Counted from the stretch's first letter, positions 1 to 9,356 are shown. The stretch is 50,904 nt of DNA from Lachnospiraceae bacterium (GCA_030538915.1 JAUNTC010000003.1:1-50904); one strand, 5' to 3'. Numbers and translations: made by a program. Notes: generated by a model not told the origin, from the sequence alone.

Positions 1-19
1 AACAGACCCTTATAGGGTC

Positions 20-48
20 AAAGCAAACCACCGGCTAAGCCGGTGGTT
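20..48 (-). terminator. Probable terminator of the activase gene
   Basis: A perfect 10-bp stem (26-35 with 39-48) and 3-base loop lie at the 3' end of the minus-strand gene. On that strand it is followed by an imperfect T tract (TTTGCTTTG). The stop codon TAG (35-37) sits at the loop, so transcription and translation end together. The T tract is weak, so termination strength is uncertain. Confidence 0.6.
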
Positions 49-3000
49 GTGATTTATTTAAGTTTTTGTTTGCAGTAGATAACATCAGTTTGATACGATT
101 CAACTGGTTCACTTCACTGGCACCTGGGTCGAAATCAATAGCAACGATGTTTGATTCCGGGTGACGTCGACGCAGTTCTTTGATGACACCCTTACCAACT
201 ACATGGTTTGGGAGACATGCAAATGGCTGTGTACATACAATGTTCGGAGCGCCGCTTTTGATCAGTTCTAACATTTCACCGGTCAGGAACCATCCTTCAC
301 CGGTCTGGTTTCCAAGGGAAACAATTTCAGACGCCATCTTGCCAAGATCGCTGATTTTAGCAGGTGGATCGAAATGTTTACTTTCTTTAAACGCCTCAGT
401 TGCAGGTTTGCGGAACCATTCCATTACTTTGATGCCGAGGTTTCCAAGTGTGGCCTTTGACTTTTTGAAACCAAGTTTATTTACTTTGAAGTTCTGGTTG
501 TAGAAGCAGTAGAAGAGGAAGTCTAAAAGGTCTGGTACAACAGCTTCAGCACCTTCGCTTTCTAAGAGTTCTACAAGATAATTATTTGCTGCAGGGAGGA
601 ACTTAACAAGAATCTCACCTACTATACCGACACGCGGTTTCTTAATATCCAATAATTCGATATTGTTGTCGAAATCGGCAATGATCTGACGACATAATTT
701 ACTAAACTTGTGTCTGGATGGGTGACCGGATGATAAAAAGTCAATGCAGACTTTTTTCCACTTTTCATGCATTGCATTTACCGAACCTTTTTTCGCCTCA
801 TAAGGACGTAGTCTGTACGCGCATTTCATGAAAATGTCACCAAATATTGCTGCATAAACACCACGGAGCATGAGTTGCGGTGTGATCTTAAATCCTGGAT
901 TTTCTTCCAGTCCGCTTAAGTTGATAGAAATAACCGGAATGTGTGCATAGCCGGCTTTCTTTAGCGCACGACGTATAAATCCGATATAGTTGGATGCACG
1001 GCATCCACCACCGGTCTGGCTTATGATCACGGCAATCTTATCGGTGTCATATTTACCGGAAAGAATGGCTTCCATGATCTGTCCGACAACCATAAGAGAA
1101 GGATAGCAGGCATCGTTGTTTACATATTTTAATCCTACATCTACTGCCTGTTTATTGTCGTTTGGAAGTACTTCAATATTATAACCGGAAGCTTTAAATG
1201 CAGGCTCAAAAAGCTCAAAGTGGATCGGTGACATCTGCGGACAGAGAATGGTATAATTTTTACGCATTTCCTTTGTAAAAGGAATTTTCTCGATAGCAGA
1301 TGATTTTATTGTACGTGTCTCCTTACGCTGTTCTCTAACACGGATTGCGGCTAATAAGGAGCGAACACGGATACGTGCGGCACCTAAGTTATTGACTTCG
1401 TCTATCTTCAATGAAGTGTAGATTTTGTCTGAATTTGTCAAAATGTCAGCTACCTGATCGGTTGTTACAGCATCCAGTCCGCATCCGAAAGAATTGAGTT
1501 GGATAAGATCTAAGTTATCTACTGTTTTAACGTAGTTAGCAGCTGCATAAAGACGAGAGTGATACATCCACTGGTCCATAACATTCAATGGATGTTCTGC
1601 CGGATTTAAATGGGAAATAGAGTCCTCTGTCAAAACAGCTATATTGTAGGAGTTGATAAGCTCCGGTATTCCATGATTGACTTCCGGGTCGATATGGTAT
1701 GGACGTCCGGCAAGAACAATTCCACGGTTTCCAGTTTCTTTCAAGAACTGAATCACTTCCTCGCCCTTTCGTCTCATATCTTCGCGACAGCATTTCAATT
1801 CCTTCCATGCAGCGTGAACGGCATTATCAATCTCTTTTTCTGAAATATGGAAGCACTCACATAATTCTTCTTTTAAACGATAAGCAATTGTCTCTTCGCT
1901 CTTGAGAGAAAGGAATGGGTGGATAAAGTTTACATCTCCCTGCACGATCGCATCAATGTTATTCTTAATATTTTCTGGATAGGAAGTAACGATCGGACAG
2001 TTGTAATGGTTGTTCGCATCTTCAAACTCATTTCGCTCATAAGGAATACAAGGATAGAAAATATTTTCAACACCCTGATCGATGAGCCATTGTACATGTC
2101 CATGTGCCAGCTTAGCCGGATAACATTCGGATTCACTTGGAATGGATTCGATACCGAGCTCATAAATCTTTCTTGTGGAAGCTGGAGAGAGCAGTACGGA
2201 AAATCCGAGTGTATTGAAAAATGTAAACCAGAACGGATAGTTCTCATACATATTGAGTACACGCGGGATACCGATCGTACCTCGTTTTGCTTCTTCCGCT
2301 TTCAGTGGTTCATAGTTAAAATAACGTTCTAATTTATAGGCAAAAAGGTTTGGCAGATTATTTTTGGATTTTTCTTTTCCAAGCCCTTTTTCACAACGGT
2401 TACCGGTGATGAATCTGCGGCCTCCGCTAAAATGATTGATCGTCAGACGACAGTTGTTCGTACAGCCGCGACATTTTGTCATTGTTGTAGAATACTCGAG
2501 TGCTTCGATATCTTCGATGGAAAGCATCGTTGTACCTTCGCAGTCAACATAGCGCTCTCTTGCAATAAGGGCAGCACCGAAGGCACCCATAATGCCTGCA
2601 ATGTCCGGGCGTACGGCCTGACAGTTGGCGATTTTCTCAAAGCTTCGGAGTACAGCATTGTTATAGAAAGTGCCACCCTGTACAACGATGTGCTCGCCCA
2701 GTTCGCTGGCATCGGAAACTTTGATAACTTTAAATAAAGCATTTTTAATAACAGAATAAGCAAGACCGGCGGAAATATCAGAAACTTCGGCTCCTTCTTT
2801 CTGCGCCTGCTTTACTTTTGAATTCATAAATACTGTACAGCGTGTTCCAAGATCGATCGGATTTCTTGCAAACAGTGCTTCCTGTGCAAAGTCCTCCACG
2901 CTGTAATTTAAGGATTTTGCAAAGGTCTCAATAAAGGAACCACATCCGGAAGAACATGCCTCGTTGAGCTGTACAGAATCAACAGTATGATTTTTGATTT

Positions 3001-4294
3001 TGATACATTTCATATCCTGACCACCGATGTCGAGGATACAGTCTACATCCGGTTCAAAGAAAGATGCAGCATAATAATGCGATACAGTCTCCACTTCACC
3101 TTCATCAAGCAGGAGAGCAGCTTTAATAAGCGCCTCGCCGTATCCGGTAGAGCAGGAGTGAACAATCTCTACACCTTCCGGAAGCTTGCTGTAAATATCT
3201 TTGATCGCGTGAATGGTCGTTCCGAGAGGATCGCCTTCATTGTTATGATAGAAGGAATAAAGTAAGGTACCATCCTCGCCGACTAAAGCAGCCTTTGTTG
3301 TAGTAGATCCTGCATCAATTCCTAAGAAGGCTTTTCCTTTGTAAGTAGACAGGCTTCCCATAGGTACCTGATCTTTGTCGTGACGCTCTTTGAATTCTTT
3401 GAATTCCGCTTCAGAAGAAAAGAGAGGTTCCATACGTTCTACCTCAAATTCCATCTGGATCCTGCCTTCCAATCGTTTCTGCATCTCCTGTAAGGATACA
3501 TGAAGATCTTTGCTCGAATTCAATGCAGAACCGATAGCTGCAAATAAATGAGAATGGTGTGGAGCAACAATATGTTCGTCATCCAGTTTTAAAGTGCGGA
3601 TAAAGGCTTCTCTTAACTCAGAAAGGAAGTGAAGCGGTCCACCTAAAAACGCAACATGGCCACGAATCGGTTTTCCACAGGCAAGTCCGCTGATCGTCTG
3701 ATTGACTACTGCCTGAAAAATAGAGGCGGCAAGGTCTTCCTTGGATGCACCTTCATTGATCAGTGGCTGAATATCGGATTTGGCAAACACGCCGCATCTT
3801 GCAGCAATTGTGTATAATGCATGATAATTTTTTGCATATTCATTAAGACCGGAAGCGTCTGTCTGTAAAAGTGATGCCATCTGATCGATGAAAGAACCGG
3901 TACCACCGGCGCACACGCCGTTCATACGTTGTTCTACATTTCCACCTTCAAAGTAAATGATTTTCGCATCTTCACCACCAAGCTCGATCGCAACGTCTGT
4001 CTGTGGTGCATAATCCTGTAGTGCAGTCGATACTGCGATAACTTCCTGGACAAATGGCACCTGAAGATGTTTGGCAAGTGTAAGTCCTCCGGATCCTGTG
4101 ATGACTGGGGAAGCATAAACAGGTCCTACTTTATAGAGGGCACGTCCTAACAGATCAGAAAGTGTCTCCTGAATATTTGCATAATGTCTTTCATAATCAG
4201 AAAAGACTACTTCGTTATTTGCATCTAACAAAGCAATCTTAACGGTAGTAGAACCAATGTCGATCCCCAATGTATATAGTTCATTTTGGCTCAT
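35..4294 (-). CDS. Fused 2-hydroxyacyl-CoA dehydratase activase-type protein (double BcrAD/BadFG ATPase plus DUF2229-like regions)
   Basis: This 1419-residue protein belongs to the acyl-CoA dehydratase activase-related family. Two ASKHA ATPase domains are visible, at about residues 8-270 ([10 protein letters not shown]) and 322-580 ([10 protein letters not shown]). Each has a cysteine pair matching the cluster ligands of HgdC-type activators: C128/C167 and C447/C486, both 39 apart. A linker has C608, C611, C615 and C634. The rest, about 670-1400, resembles the DUF2229/COG3580-COG3581 regions and has scattered cysteines (C724, C749, C938, C1063, C1098). Family knowledge: activators use ATP to inject low-potential electrons into dehydratases or double-cubane proteins. 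The substrate of this long fused form is, as far as I know, not established. The ATG has AAGGAG eight bases upstream. It is transcribed away from its plus-strand neighbour and looks monocistronic. Confidence 0.88.
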   Translation of the reverse strand: MSQNELYTLGIDIGSTTVKIALLDANNEVVFSDYERHYANIQETLSDLLGRALYKVGPVYASPVITGSGGLTLAKHLQVPFVQEVIAVSTALQDYAPQTDVAIELGGEDAKIIYFEGGNVEQRMNGVCAGGTGSFIDQMASLLQTDASGLNEYAKNYHALYTIAARCGVFAKSDIQPLINEGASKEDLAASIFQAVVNQTISGLACGKPIRGHVAFLGGPLHFLSELREAFIRTLKLDDEHIVAPHHSHLFAAIGSALNSSKDLHVSLQEMQKRLEGRIQMEFEVERMEPLFSSEAEFKEFKERHDKDQVPMGSLSTYKGKAFLGIDAGSTTTKAALVGEDGTLLYSFYHNNEGDPLGTTIHAIKDIYSKLPEGVEIVHSCSTGYGEALIKAALLLDEGEVETVSHYYAASFFEPDVDCILDIGGQDMKCIKIKNHTVDSVQLNEACSSGCGSFIETFAKSLNYSVEDFAQEALFARNPIDLGTRCTVFMNSKVKQAQKEGAEVSDISAGLAYSVIKNALFKVIKVSDASELGEHIVVQGGTFYNNAVLRSFEKIANCQAVRPDIAGIMGAFGAALIARERYVDCEGTTMLSIEDIEALEYSTTMTKCRGCTNNCRLTINHFSGGRRFITGNRCEKGLGKEKSKNNLPNLFAYKLERYFNYEPLKAEEAKRGTIGIPRVLNMYENYPFWFTFFNTLGFSVLLSPASTRKIYELGIESIPSESECYPAKLAHGHVQWLIDQGVENIFYPCIPYERNEFEDANNHYNCPIVTSYPENIKNNIDAIVQGDVNFIHPFLSLKSEETIAYRLKEELCECFHISEKEIDNAVHAAWKELKCCREDMRRKGEEVIQFLKETGNRGIVLAGRPYHIDPEVNHGIPELINSYNIAVLTEDSISHLNPAEHPLNVMDQWMYHSRLYAAANYVKTVDNLDLIQLNSFGCGLDAVTTDQVADILTNSDKIYTSLKIDEVNNLGAARIRVRSLLAAIRVREQRKETRTIKSSAIEKIPFTKEMRKNYTILCPQMSPIHFELFEPAFKASGYNIEVLPNDNKQAVDVGLKYVNNDACYPSLMVVGQIMEAILSGKYDTDKIAVIISQTGGGCRASNYIGFIRRALKKAGYAHIPVISINLSGLEENPGFKITPQLMLRGVYAAIFGDIFMKCAYRLRPYEAKKGSVNAMHEKWKKVCIDFLSSGHPSRHKFSKLCRQIIADFDNNIELLDIKKPRVGIVGEILVKFLPAANNYLVELLESEGAEAVVPDLLDFLFYCFYNQNFKVNKLGFKKSKATLGNLGIKVMEWFRKPATEAFKESKHFDPPAKISDLGKMASEIVSLGNQTGEGWFLTGEMLELIKSGAPNIVCTQPFACLPNHVVGKGVIKELRRRHPESNIVAIDFDPGASEVNQLNRIKLMLSTANKNLNKSQPPA

Positions 4295-4375
4295 AGTCTG
4301 TACTCCTTATCTAGTCAATTGTTACTATATGTGTTTCTTCTTATTATATGCATGTTTAATTCAATAATCCATACT

Positions 4376-4404
4376 ATTATACGCTACATGTAATAAAAAA
4401 ACAA
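4376..4404 (-). promoter_or_regulatory. Sigma-A promoter for the activase gene
   Basis: On the minus strand TTGTTT (4399-4404) is followed after 17 bases by TATAAT (4376-4381). The start codon lies about 80 bases downstream and is preceded by AAGGAG. Confidence 0.65.
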
Positions 4405-4508
4405 TTATCAAAAATACTAGAAATGTAATGAAAAACGTAAGGTTTTACAAAAATGTTGCTTAATTTATTATAGAAATGTAAAAATGCTGTTAACTTTTCA
4501 TTCGGAAA

Positions 4509-4537
4509 TTGACAAACATTTTTGAACCAGTTAGAAT
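4509..4537 (+). promoter_or_regulatory. Strong sigma-A promoter for the rhomboid-like gene
   Basis: TTGACA (4509-4514), a 17-base spacer and TAGAAT (4532-4537) make a near-consensus promoter. It overlaps the upstream end of the open frame, so the TTG at 4509 cannot be the true start. The interval 4295-4577 holds only this promoter and the divergent one for the activase gene; it is otherwise AT-rich with no gene visible. Confidence 0.78.
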
Positions 4538-4577
4538 GAAAATCATCACGGAAAAAGGAGTATTGATTATAAAAATT

Positions 4578-5453
4578 ATGAATTGGTTAGATAAATTAGA
4601 AAAGAAGTTTGGCAGATATGCCATTGACAATCTTATGTTGTACATTGTAGTATTATATGGTTTCGGTTTCGTACTTAATATGGTAAATCCGACATTTTAT
4701 GATACATGGCTTAGCCTTGACGCACCGGCAATTTTACATGGTCAGGTGTGGAGGATCCTTACATTTATTATCGATCCACCAAGTATGAGCCTTCTGTGGG
4801 TGATCATCTCTATATCGCTATATTATTTTATTGGAAAACAGCTAGAGATGGCTTGGGGAGCATTTCGGTTTAATGTATATTTCTTTGCAGGTGTATTGTT
4901 TCATGTGATTGCTGCAATACTTGCTTATTTACTCACAGGTGTTTCACTGCAGATGGGAACAGAGTATTTAAATCTTTCTTTGTTTCTTGTGTTTGCTTTC
5001 CTCTATCCGGATGTACAGTTCCTTGTATGGTTTATCATTCCGGTGAAAGCAAAGTGGCTGGCATGGCTGGATGGAGCTGTTTTCCTCTATGGAATTGCAC
5101 AAGCATTTATCCCGGCTTATGGAGGTAATCCGGTATACGGCGTATATTACAAGGCAAATGCATTGGCGGCGGCCGTATCACTGCTTAACTTTCTGCTTTT
5201 TTTCTTCAGTTCAAGAAAAACGAAGGCATACAGTCCAAAGCAGATGAAACGGAAAAGAGATTTTCAGAAAAGTATGAGACAGGGGCGTCCGACACAGAAT
5301 CCATTTGCAACGGGTGGCGCAAAGCACAGATGTGCAGTGTGCGGCAGAACAGAACTGGATGATCCAAACCTAGAATTTCGGTATTGTTCCAAGTGTCATG
5401 GCAATTATGAATATTGTCAGGATCACTTGTTTACACATATACATGTTCAGTAA
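4578..5453 (+). CDS. Rhomboid-like membrane pseudoprotease with C-terminal zinc ribbon
   Basis: The 291-residue protein has about six hydrophobic segments between residues 18 and 212, then a basic linker and a Cys-rich tail (C252, C255, C270, C273, C280). The membrane part keeps rhomboid landmarks: GQVWRILTF near residue 55, and a G-x3-E-x-x-W-G pattern near residue 86. The catalytic GxSG is replaced by a region around NLSLF (132-136). The TM6 His is replaced by Asn (KANAL, 193-197). I therefore infer a non-catalytic rhomboid fold, possibly binding membrane clients, with a zinc ribbon on the cytoplasmic side. The start is set by the promoter at 4509-4537 and by AAAGGAG at 4554-4560, although the 17-base spacing is long. 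The frame is open further upstream. Pyruvate kinase follows after 56 bases. Confidence 0.7.
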   Translation: MNWLDKLEKKFGRYAIDNLMLYIVVLYGFGFVLNMVNPTFYDTWLSLDAPAILHGQVWRILTFIIDPPSMSLLWVIISISLYYFIGKQLEMAWGAFRFNVYFFAGVLFHVIAAILAYLLTGVSLQMGTEYLNLSLFLVFAFLYPDVQFLVWFIIPVKAKWLAWLDGAVFLYGIAQAFIPAYGGNPVYGVYYKANALAAAVSLLNFLLFFFSSRKTKAYSPKQMKRKRDFQKSMRQGRPTQNPFATGGAKHRCAVCGRTELDDPNLEFRYCSKCHGNYEYCQDHLFTHIHVQ

Positions 5454-5460
5454 CTGAACA
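5444..5460 (+). repeat. Stem-loop around the stop codon of the rhomboid-like gene
   Basis: Perfect 7-bp inverted repeat TGTTCAG/CTGAACA with the stop codon TAA as its 3-base loop. No T run follows, so it is not a standard terminator. It could be an mRNA 3'-end stabiliser or attenuator before pyk, or chance. Confidence 0.45.
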
Positions 5461-5509
5461 ACATTGAGTAAGAAAAAATGATTGATGAAAAGGAAGGATG
5501 AAGTGGTTT

Positions 5510-6946
5510 ATGAAGAAAACAAAAATTGTCTGTACAATGGGACCTAACACGAACAACGAAGATACAATGCGAGAACTGGTACGCAATGGAATGGATATTG
5601 CAAGATTCAACTTCTCACATGGAGATCACGAAGAGCAGAAATCTCGTATGGATATGCTGAAAAGAATTCGTGAAGAAGAAGGTAAACCAATCGCAATCCT
5701 TCTTGATACAAAAGGACCTGAGATTCGTACCGGTATTTTAAAAGATGGCAAGAAAGTGAATTTAAAAGAAGGTGAGAGATTTACACTTACAACTGTAGAG
5801 TGTGAAGGAGATAATACAAAGGTTTCTATCACTTATGAAGGACTTGTAAATGATGTGCAGATTGGAAGTACGATCCTCATCGATGATGGACTGATCGAAT
5901 TGAAAGTAAAGGAAAAGACAGCAGATGAGATCATCTGTAAGGTTGTGAACGGAGGAGAGTTAGGAGAACGAAAAGGTGTCAATGTTCCGAATGTTCCAGT
6001 AAGACTTCCGGCGCTCACAGAAAAAGACAGGGAGGACATTGCATTTGGTGTAGAGCAGAGTGTTGACTTTATCGCAGCATCATTTGTTCGTAATGCAGAA
6101 TGTATTTTAGAGATCAAAGCTCTTTTGCAGCAGTGCAATGCGCCATATATTCCGATCATTGCTAAAATTGAAAATGCAGAAGGTATTAAGAATATTGATG
6201 AGATCATCCGCTGTGCAGACGGTATTATGGTTGCCCGTGGAGACCTTGGTGTAGAGATTCCGGCTGAGAAAGTTCCGTATTTACAGAAGATGATCATTCA
6301 GAAATGTAATGATAATTTCAAACCGGTTATTACAGCGACACAGATGTTAGATTCTATGATCCGTAATCCACGTCCGACAAGAGCAGAGGTTACAGACGTT
6401 GCCAATGCAGTTTATGATGGAACAGATGCGGTTATGTTATCTGGTGAGACAGCGCAGGGGAAATATCCGGTAGAAGCATTGCAGATGATGGTACACATCG
6501 TAGAAAGCACAGAAGAACATCTGGAATATGATGCAATTTTAAATAAAGCGGCAGAACATCGTATGAAGAGTGCATCTAGTGCACTTGGACATGCAACAGT
6601 TACAACAGCAAGAAACTTAAGAGCAAAGTGTATTGTGACTCCTACTGTATCCGGTGCAACAGCACGAGTAGTTTCCAAGTTTAAACCAAAAACAGATATT
6701 ATTGGTGTAAGTCCGAATGAGGCAACACTTCGCAGAATGCAGATTTACTGGGGTGTACAGCCACTGAAATCAATCGAAGTGACAACAACAGAAGACATTT
6801 GTTCTGGGGCAATTGATCTTGTATGTGCAAAACAGCTTGCAGAGACAGGAGACATCGTGATCCTTACAGCAGGTATTCCTTCTCCAAATGTAGCAGCACA
6901 GAAAAGTGGTTTCAGTAACATGATGCGTATTGCAATTGTTGAATAA
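5510..6946 (+). CDS. pyk: Pyruvate kinase
   Basis: Converts phosphoenolpyruvate and ADP to pyruvate and ATP, the last step of glycolysis, in the cytoplasm. The 478 residues start with the typical MKKTKIVCTMGP. Substrate and metal landmarks are present: ARFNFSHG (31-38), LLDTKGPEIRTG (64-75), AKIENAEG and ARGDLGVEIP in the middle, and the ATQMLDSM segment. The length fits the compact form; the extra C-terminal PEP-utiliser-like domain of Bacillus enzymes is absent. An upstream in-frame ATG at 5498 touches the AGGAAGG site (5491-5497), so I prefer 5510 (spacing 12). No clear promoter lies in the 56-base gap, so it may be transcribed with the rhomboid-like gene. A strong terminator follows. Confidence 0.97.
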   Translation: MKKTKIVCTMGPNTNNEDTMRELVRNGMDIARFNFSHGDHEEQKSRMDMLKRIREEEGKPIAILLDTKGPEIRTGILKDGKKVNLKEGERFTLTTVECEGDNTKVSITYEGLVNDVQIGSTILIDDGLIELKVKEKTADEIICKVVNGGELGERKGVNVPNVPVRLPALTEKDREDIAFGVEQSVDFIAASFVRNAECILEIKALLQQCNAPYIPIIAKIENAEGIKNIDEIIRCADGIMVARGDLGVEIPAEKVPYLQKMIIQKCNDNFKPVITATQMLDSMIRNPRPTRAEVTDVANAVYDGTDAVMLSGETAQGKYPVEALQMMVHIVESTEEHLEYDAILNKAAEHRMKSASSALGHATVTTARNLRAKCIVTPTVSGATARVVSKFKPKTDIIGVSPNEATLRRMQIYWGVQPLKSIEVTTTEDICSGAIDLVCAKQLAETGDIVILTAGIPSPNVAAQKSGFSNMMRIAIVE

Positions 6947-6956
6947 GAGAAAAAAC

Positions 6957-6992
6957 AAGGGATGAGAAAGTAAGATTTCTCATCCCTTTTTG
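6957..6992 (+). terminator. Rho-independent terminator after pyk
   Basis: 13-bp stem (6957-6969 with 6976-6988), 6-base loop, then a T run. Confidence 0.9.
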
Positions 6993-7014
6993 ATTTTAAT
7001 TTTCAAAATGACGG

Positions 7015-7060
7015 TTGACATATATGTAAATATGACGTATAGTGTTCCTATCGAGAACTA
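7015..7060 (+). promoter_or_regulatory. Promoter and possible operator for the TrmB-like gene and lysA-like gene
   Basis: TTGACA (7015-7020), 17 bases, TATAGT (7038-7043): a strong sigma-A promoter. An imperfect inverted repeat AGTGTTC (7041-7047) / GAACTACT (7055-7062) overlaps the -10 and start region. It could be the binding site of the regulator encoded just downstream. The promoter call is firm; the operator is inference. Confidence 0.7.
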
Positions 7061-7083
7061 CTAAAGAAAAAGGTGGTAAAAGA

Positions 7084-7797
7084 ATGGAACACACTTCATT
7101 TATAGAACGATTAATGGATTTTGGCCTGACAAGACAGGAGGCAGGGATTTATGAATGTCTTTTGCGAGAAGGGAAGACAACTGGTTATGAGGTTGCCAAA
7201 CAGCTTGGAATTTCCAGATCGAATGCATATAATTCTCTTGCAAGCATGACAGAAAAAGGTGCTGCTTATCTTGTAGAGGAAGGCACTACGAAAAAGTATG
7301 TACCTGTTGCGTTGGATGAATTTTGTAAGAATCGTATTCGTCGCATGGAGGAGAATAAATCCTGGCTTTGTAAGCATAAGCCAGAAGAAAAAGAACATGT
7401 AGAAGGTTATATTACGATCGAAGGGGCAGGCAACGTGCTCGATAAGATGCGTAATCTTTTGTCAGATGCACGTGAGCGAGTGTATATATCCTGTACTAGA
7501 AATTATCTTTTGCTTTTTGTTAAAGAACTGGAGGAACTTATCGATGCCGGGAAAAAAGTAGTGATCGTTACAGATCAGCCGGTAAACTATGTAGGCGCCA
7601 GAGTTTATATTGGAGAACAGAGAAATACTTCCGTTGGCATGATCACAGATTCAAAATATGTGCTTACCGGAGAATATGGAGAAGGCAGCATGAATACGTG
7701 TCTCTATTCCGGACAGAAGAATTTCGTTGAATTATATAAACGAACACTTGCTAATGAGATAGAATTACTTTCAATGAAAAAGGAGATTGAGCGATAA
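7084..7797 (+). CDS. TrmB-family transcriptional regulator
   Basis: 237 residues. The N-terminus (about 6-70) is a winged helix-turn-helix of the TrmB type, with GLTRQEAGIYECLL and ISRSNAYNSLASM as the recognisable helices. The C-terminal part (about 105-230) is the mixed alpha/beta, phospholipase-D-like effector region common in this family (VYISCTRN, VVIVTDQP). TrmB-family members usually bind sugars or other metabolites. The ligand here cannot be read. ATG 7084 follows AAAGGTGG (7069-7076), so the longer upstream frame from 7042 is rejected: it starts inside the -10 box. The stop TAA overlaps the start of the lysA-like gene by one base, so the two are translationally coupled. This suggests that it controls that decarboxylase. 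Confidence 0.82.
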   Translation: MEHTSFIERLMDFGLTRQEAGIYECLLREGKTTGYEVAKQLGISRSNAYNSLASMTEKGAAYLVEEGTTKKYVPVALDEFCKNRIRRMEENKSWLCKHKPEEKEHVEGYITIEGAGNVLDKMRNLLSDARERVYISCTRNYLLLFVKELEELIDAGKKVVIVTDQPVNYVGARVYIGEQRNTSVGMITDSKYVLTGEYGEGSMNTCLYSGQKNFVELYKRTLANEIELLSMKKEIER

Positions 7798-9068
7798 TGA
7801 GAAAAGAACCATTTGTTACAAACGAACAGCTTAAGGAAATTGCAAAAGAATACCCGACACCATTTTATCTCTACGATGAGCGAGGGATCCGTAACAATGC
7901 AAAAGCATTGAAGGATGCATTTTCATGGAACAAAGGATATAAAGAATATTTTGCCGTTAAAGCAACACCAAATCCATTTCTCATCAACATTTTAAGAGAG
8001 TATGGATGTGGTTGCGATTGTTCTTCTTATACAGAATTAATGCTTTCTGAGGCAATCGGTGCAACCGGAAGTGATATTATGTTTTCTTCCAATGATACAC
8101 CGGAAGAAGAATTTAAAAAGGCAGATGAATTAGGAGCCATCATTAATCTTGACGACATTACACATATTGATTTTCTGGAGAAGGCGCTTGGACACATTCC
8201 GGAGACGATCAGCTGTCGTTTTAATCCGGGCGGACTTTTTAAAATCAGTAATGATATTATGGACAATCCAGGAGATTCCAAATATGGAATGAAAAAAGAT
8301 CAGCTTTTTGAGGCGTTTAAAATCTTAAAGGCAAAGGGCGCAAAGGAATTTGGAATTCATGCGTTCCTGGCAAGTAATACAGTTACAAATGAATATTATC
8401 CAATGCTTGCAAAGATTCTTTTTGAGTTAGCTGTAAAACTTCAGAAAGAGACAGGTGCTCACATTAAGTTTATCAATTTATCCGGTGGAATTGGAATCCC
8501 ATATAGCCCGGATCAGGAGCCAAATGATATTCGTGTAATCGGAGAAGGCGTCAGACGTGTTTATGAAGAAGTACTGACACCGGCAGGAATGGGAGATGTT
8601 GCGATTTATACAGAACTTGGCCGTTTTATGATGGGACCGTATGGAGCACTTGTTACAAAAGCAATCCACGAGAAGCATACATACAAAGATTACGTTGGTG
8701 TAGATGCGTGTGCAGTAAACCTGATGCGTCCGGCAATGTATGGCGCTTACCATCATATTACTGTCATGGGAAAAGAAAAGAAACCATGCAATTGTAAATA
8801 TGATGTTGTTGGATCCCTTTGTGAGAACAATGATAAATTCGCAATTGACCGTATGCTTCCGGAGATTGAAAAAGGAGATCTTCTTTTTATTCATGATGCA
8901 GGCGCACACGGATTTGCAATGGGATATAACTACAATGGAAAATTAAAATGTGCAGAGTTTCTGCTTAAAGAAGATAAAAGTGTACAGCTCATAAGAAGAG
9001 CAGAGACAGCTGCAGATTATTTCGCAACATTTGATTGCTTTGATATTGGAGAAAAATTAGTAAAATAA
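7797..9068 (+). CDS. lysA: Diaminopimelate decarboxylase-like PLP enzyme (divergent LysA)
   Basis: Fold-type III PLP decarboxylase of 423 residues. LysA removes CO2 from meso-diaminopimelate to give lysine. The PLP lysine is K55 in FAVKATPNP. Other landmarks are SGGIGIPY, TELGRF, GSLCENNDKFA and DAGAHGFAMGYNYNG, matching the LysA pattern of GGG, EPGR, GPxCES and DAGAY. Several positions depart from the classic motifs: the HIGSQ segment is changed to HAFLASN, EPGR to ELGR, and GPICES to GSLCEN. Substrate specificity is therefore less certain than the family call. AAAGGAG (7779-7785) precedes the ATG, which overlaps the stop of the TrmB-like gene. No lysine riboswitch is seen upstream. Confidence 0.8.
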   Translation: MRKEPFVTNEQLKEIAKEYPTPFYLYDERGIRNNAKALKDAFSWNKGYKEYFAVKATPNPFLINILREYGCGCDCSSYTELMLSEAIGATGSDIMFSSNDTPEEEFKKADELGAIINLDDITHIDFLEKALGHIPETISCRFNPGGLFKISNDIMDNPGDSKYGMKKDQLFEAFKILKAKGAKEFGIHAFLASNTVTNEYYPMLAKILFELAVKLQKETGAHIKFINLSGGIGIPYSPDQEPNDIRVIGEGVRRVYEEVLTPAGMGDVAIYTELGRFMMGPYGALVTKAIHEKHTYKDYVGVDACAVNLMRPAMYGAYHHITVMGKEKKPCNCKYDVVGSLCENNDKFAIDRMLPEIEKGDLLFIHDAGAHGFAMGYNYNGKLKCAEFLLKEDKSVQLIRRAETAADYFATFDCFDIGEKLVK

Positions 9069-9074
9069 AGAATA

Positions 9075-9112
9075 AAGGGTATGGTGCGAAGAAAGCGTTC
9101 CATACCCTTACT
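9075..9112 (+). terminator. Possible weak terminator after the lysA-like gene
   Basis: 10-bp stem AAGGGTATGG (9075-9084) / CCATACCCTT (9100-9109) seven bases after the stop. The downstream T tract is poor. Confidence 0.5.
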
Positions 9113-9124
9113 ATATGTGTTCAT

Positions 9125-9157
9125 ATTAAAAAACACCAGCGAAAAATCACTGGTGTC
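9125..9157 (-). terminator. Terminator of tRNA-Leu
   Basis: On the minus strand ACACCAG/CTGGTGT (stem 9150-9156 with 9133-9139), a 10-base loop, then a run of seven T. It lies immediately 3' of the tRNA. Confidence 0.85.
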
Positions 9158-9160
9158 TAC

Positions 9161-9243
9161 TGCGGATAGTGGGACTTGAACCCACACGAAGTCGCCCTCG
9201 CAAGATTTTGAGTCTTGTGCGTCTGCCATTCCGCCATATCCGC
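9161..9243 (-). tRNA. tRNA-Leu (anticodon CAA)
   Basis: 83 bases on the minus strand form a class II tRNA. The acceptor stem is GCGGATA/TATCCGC with discriminator A. The D arm begins GCGGAATGGCAGACGC. The anticodon stem is CAAGA/TCTTG with loop CTCAAAA, giving anticodon CAA. There is a long variable arm typical of Leu, and the T loop is GGGTTCAAGTCCC. CCA is not encoded, because GTA follows the discriminator. It reads the TTG codon. Confidence 0.95.
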
Positions 9244-9270
9244 ATATTGCTATCTAAAAGCAACAAAGTC

Positions 9271-9299
9271 ATGATAATATAATTTAGTATGAATGTCAA
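9271..9299 (-). promoter_or_regulatory. Promoter of tRNA-Leu
   Basis: On the minus strand TTGACA (9294-9299), 17 bases, TATCAT (9271-9276). The predicted start is about 20 bases before the tRNA 5' end. Confidence 0.75.
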
Positions 9300-9327
9300 G
9301 AAAAATATTCTGATTGCGAAAAAAGAA

Positions 9328-9356
9328 TTGAAAAATCTTCTAAAAAAGCATATGAT
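9328..9356 (+). promoter_or_regulatory. Promoter of the fumarase operon
   Basis: TTGAAA (9328-9333), 17 bases, TATGAT (9351-9356), then GGAGGTG and the ATG of the alpha subunit at 9393. Confidence 0.7.

Noticed and set aside
5..19. 6-bp inverted repeat GACCCT/AGGGTC
   Set aside because: It has a 3-base loop but no T run on either strand. It could belong to a gene outside the window, so it is not called.
6993..7083. Lysine riboswitch upstream of the lysA-like gene
   Set aside because: The interval between the pyk terminator and the regulator start is filled by a promoter and is too short for an L box.
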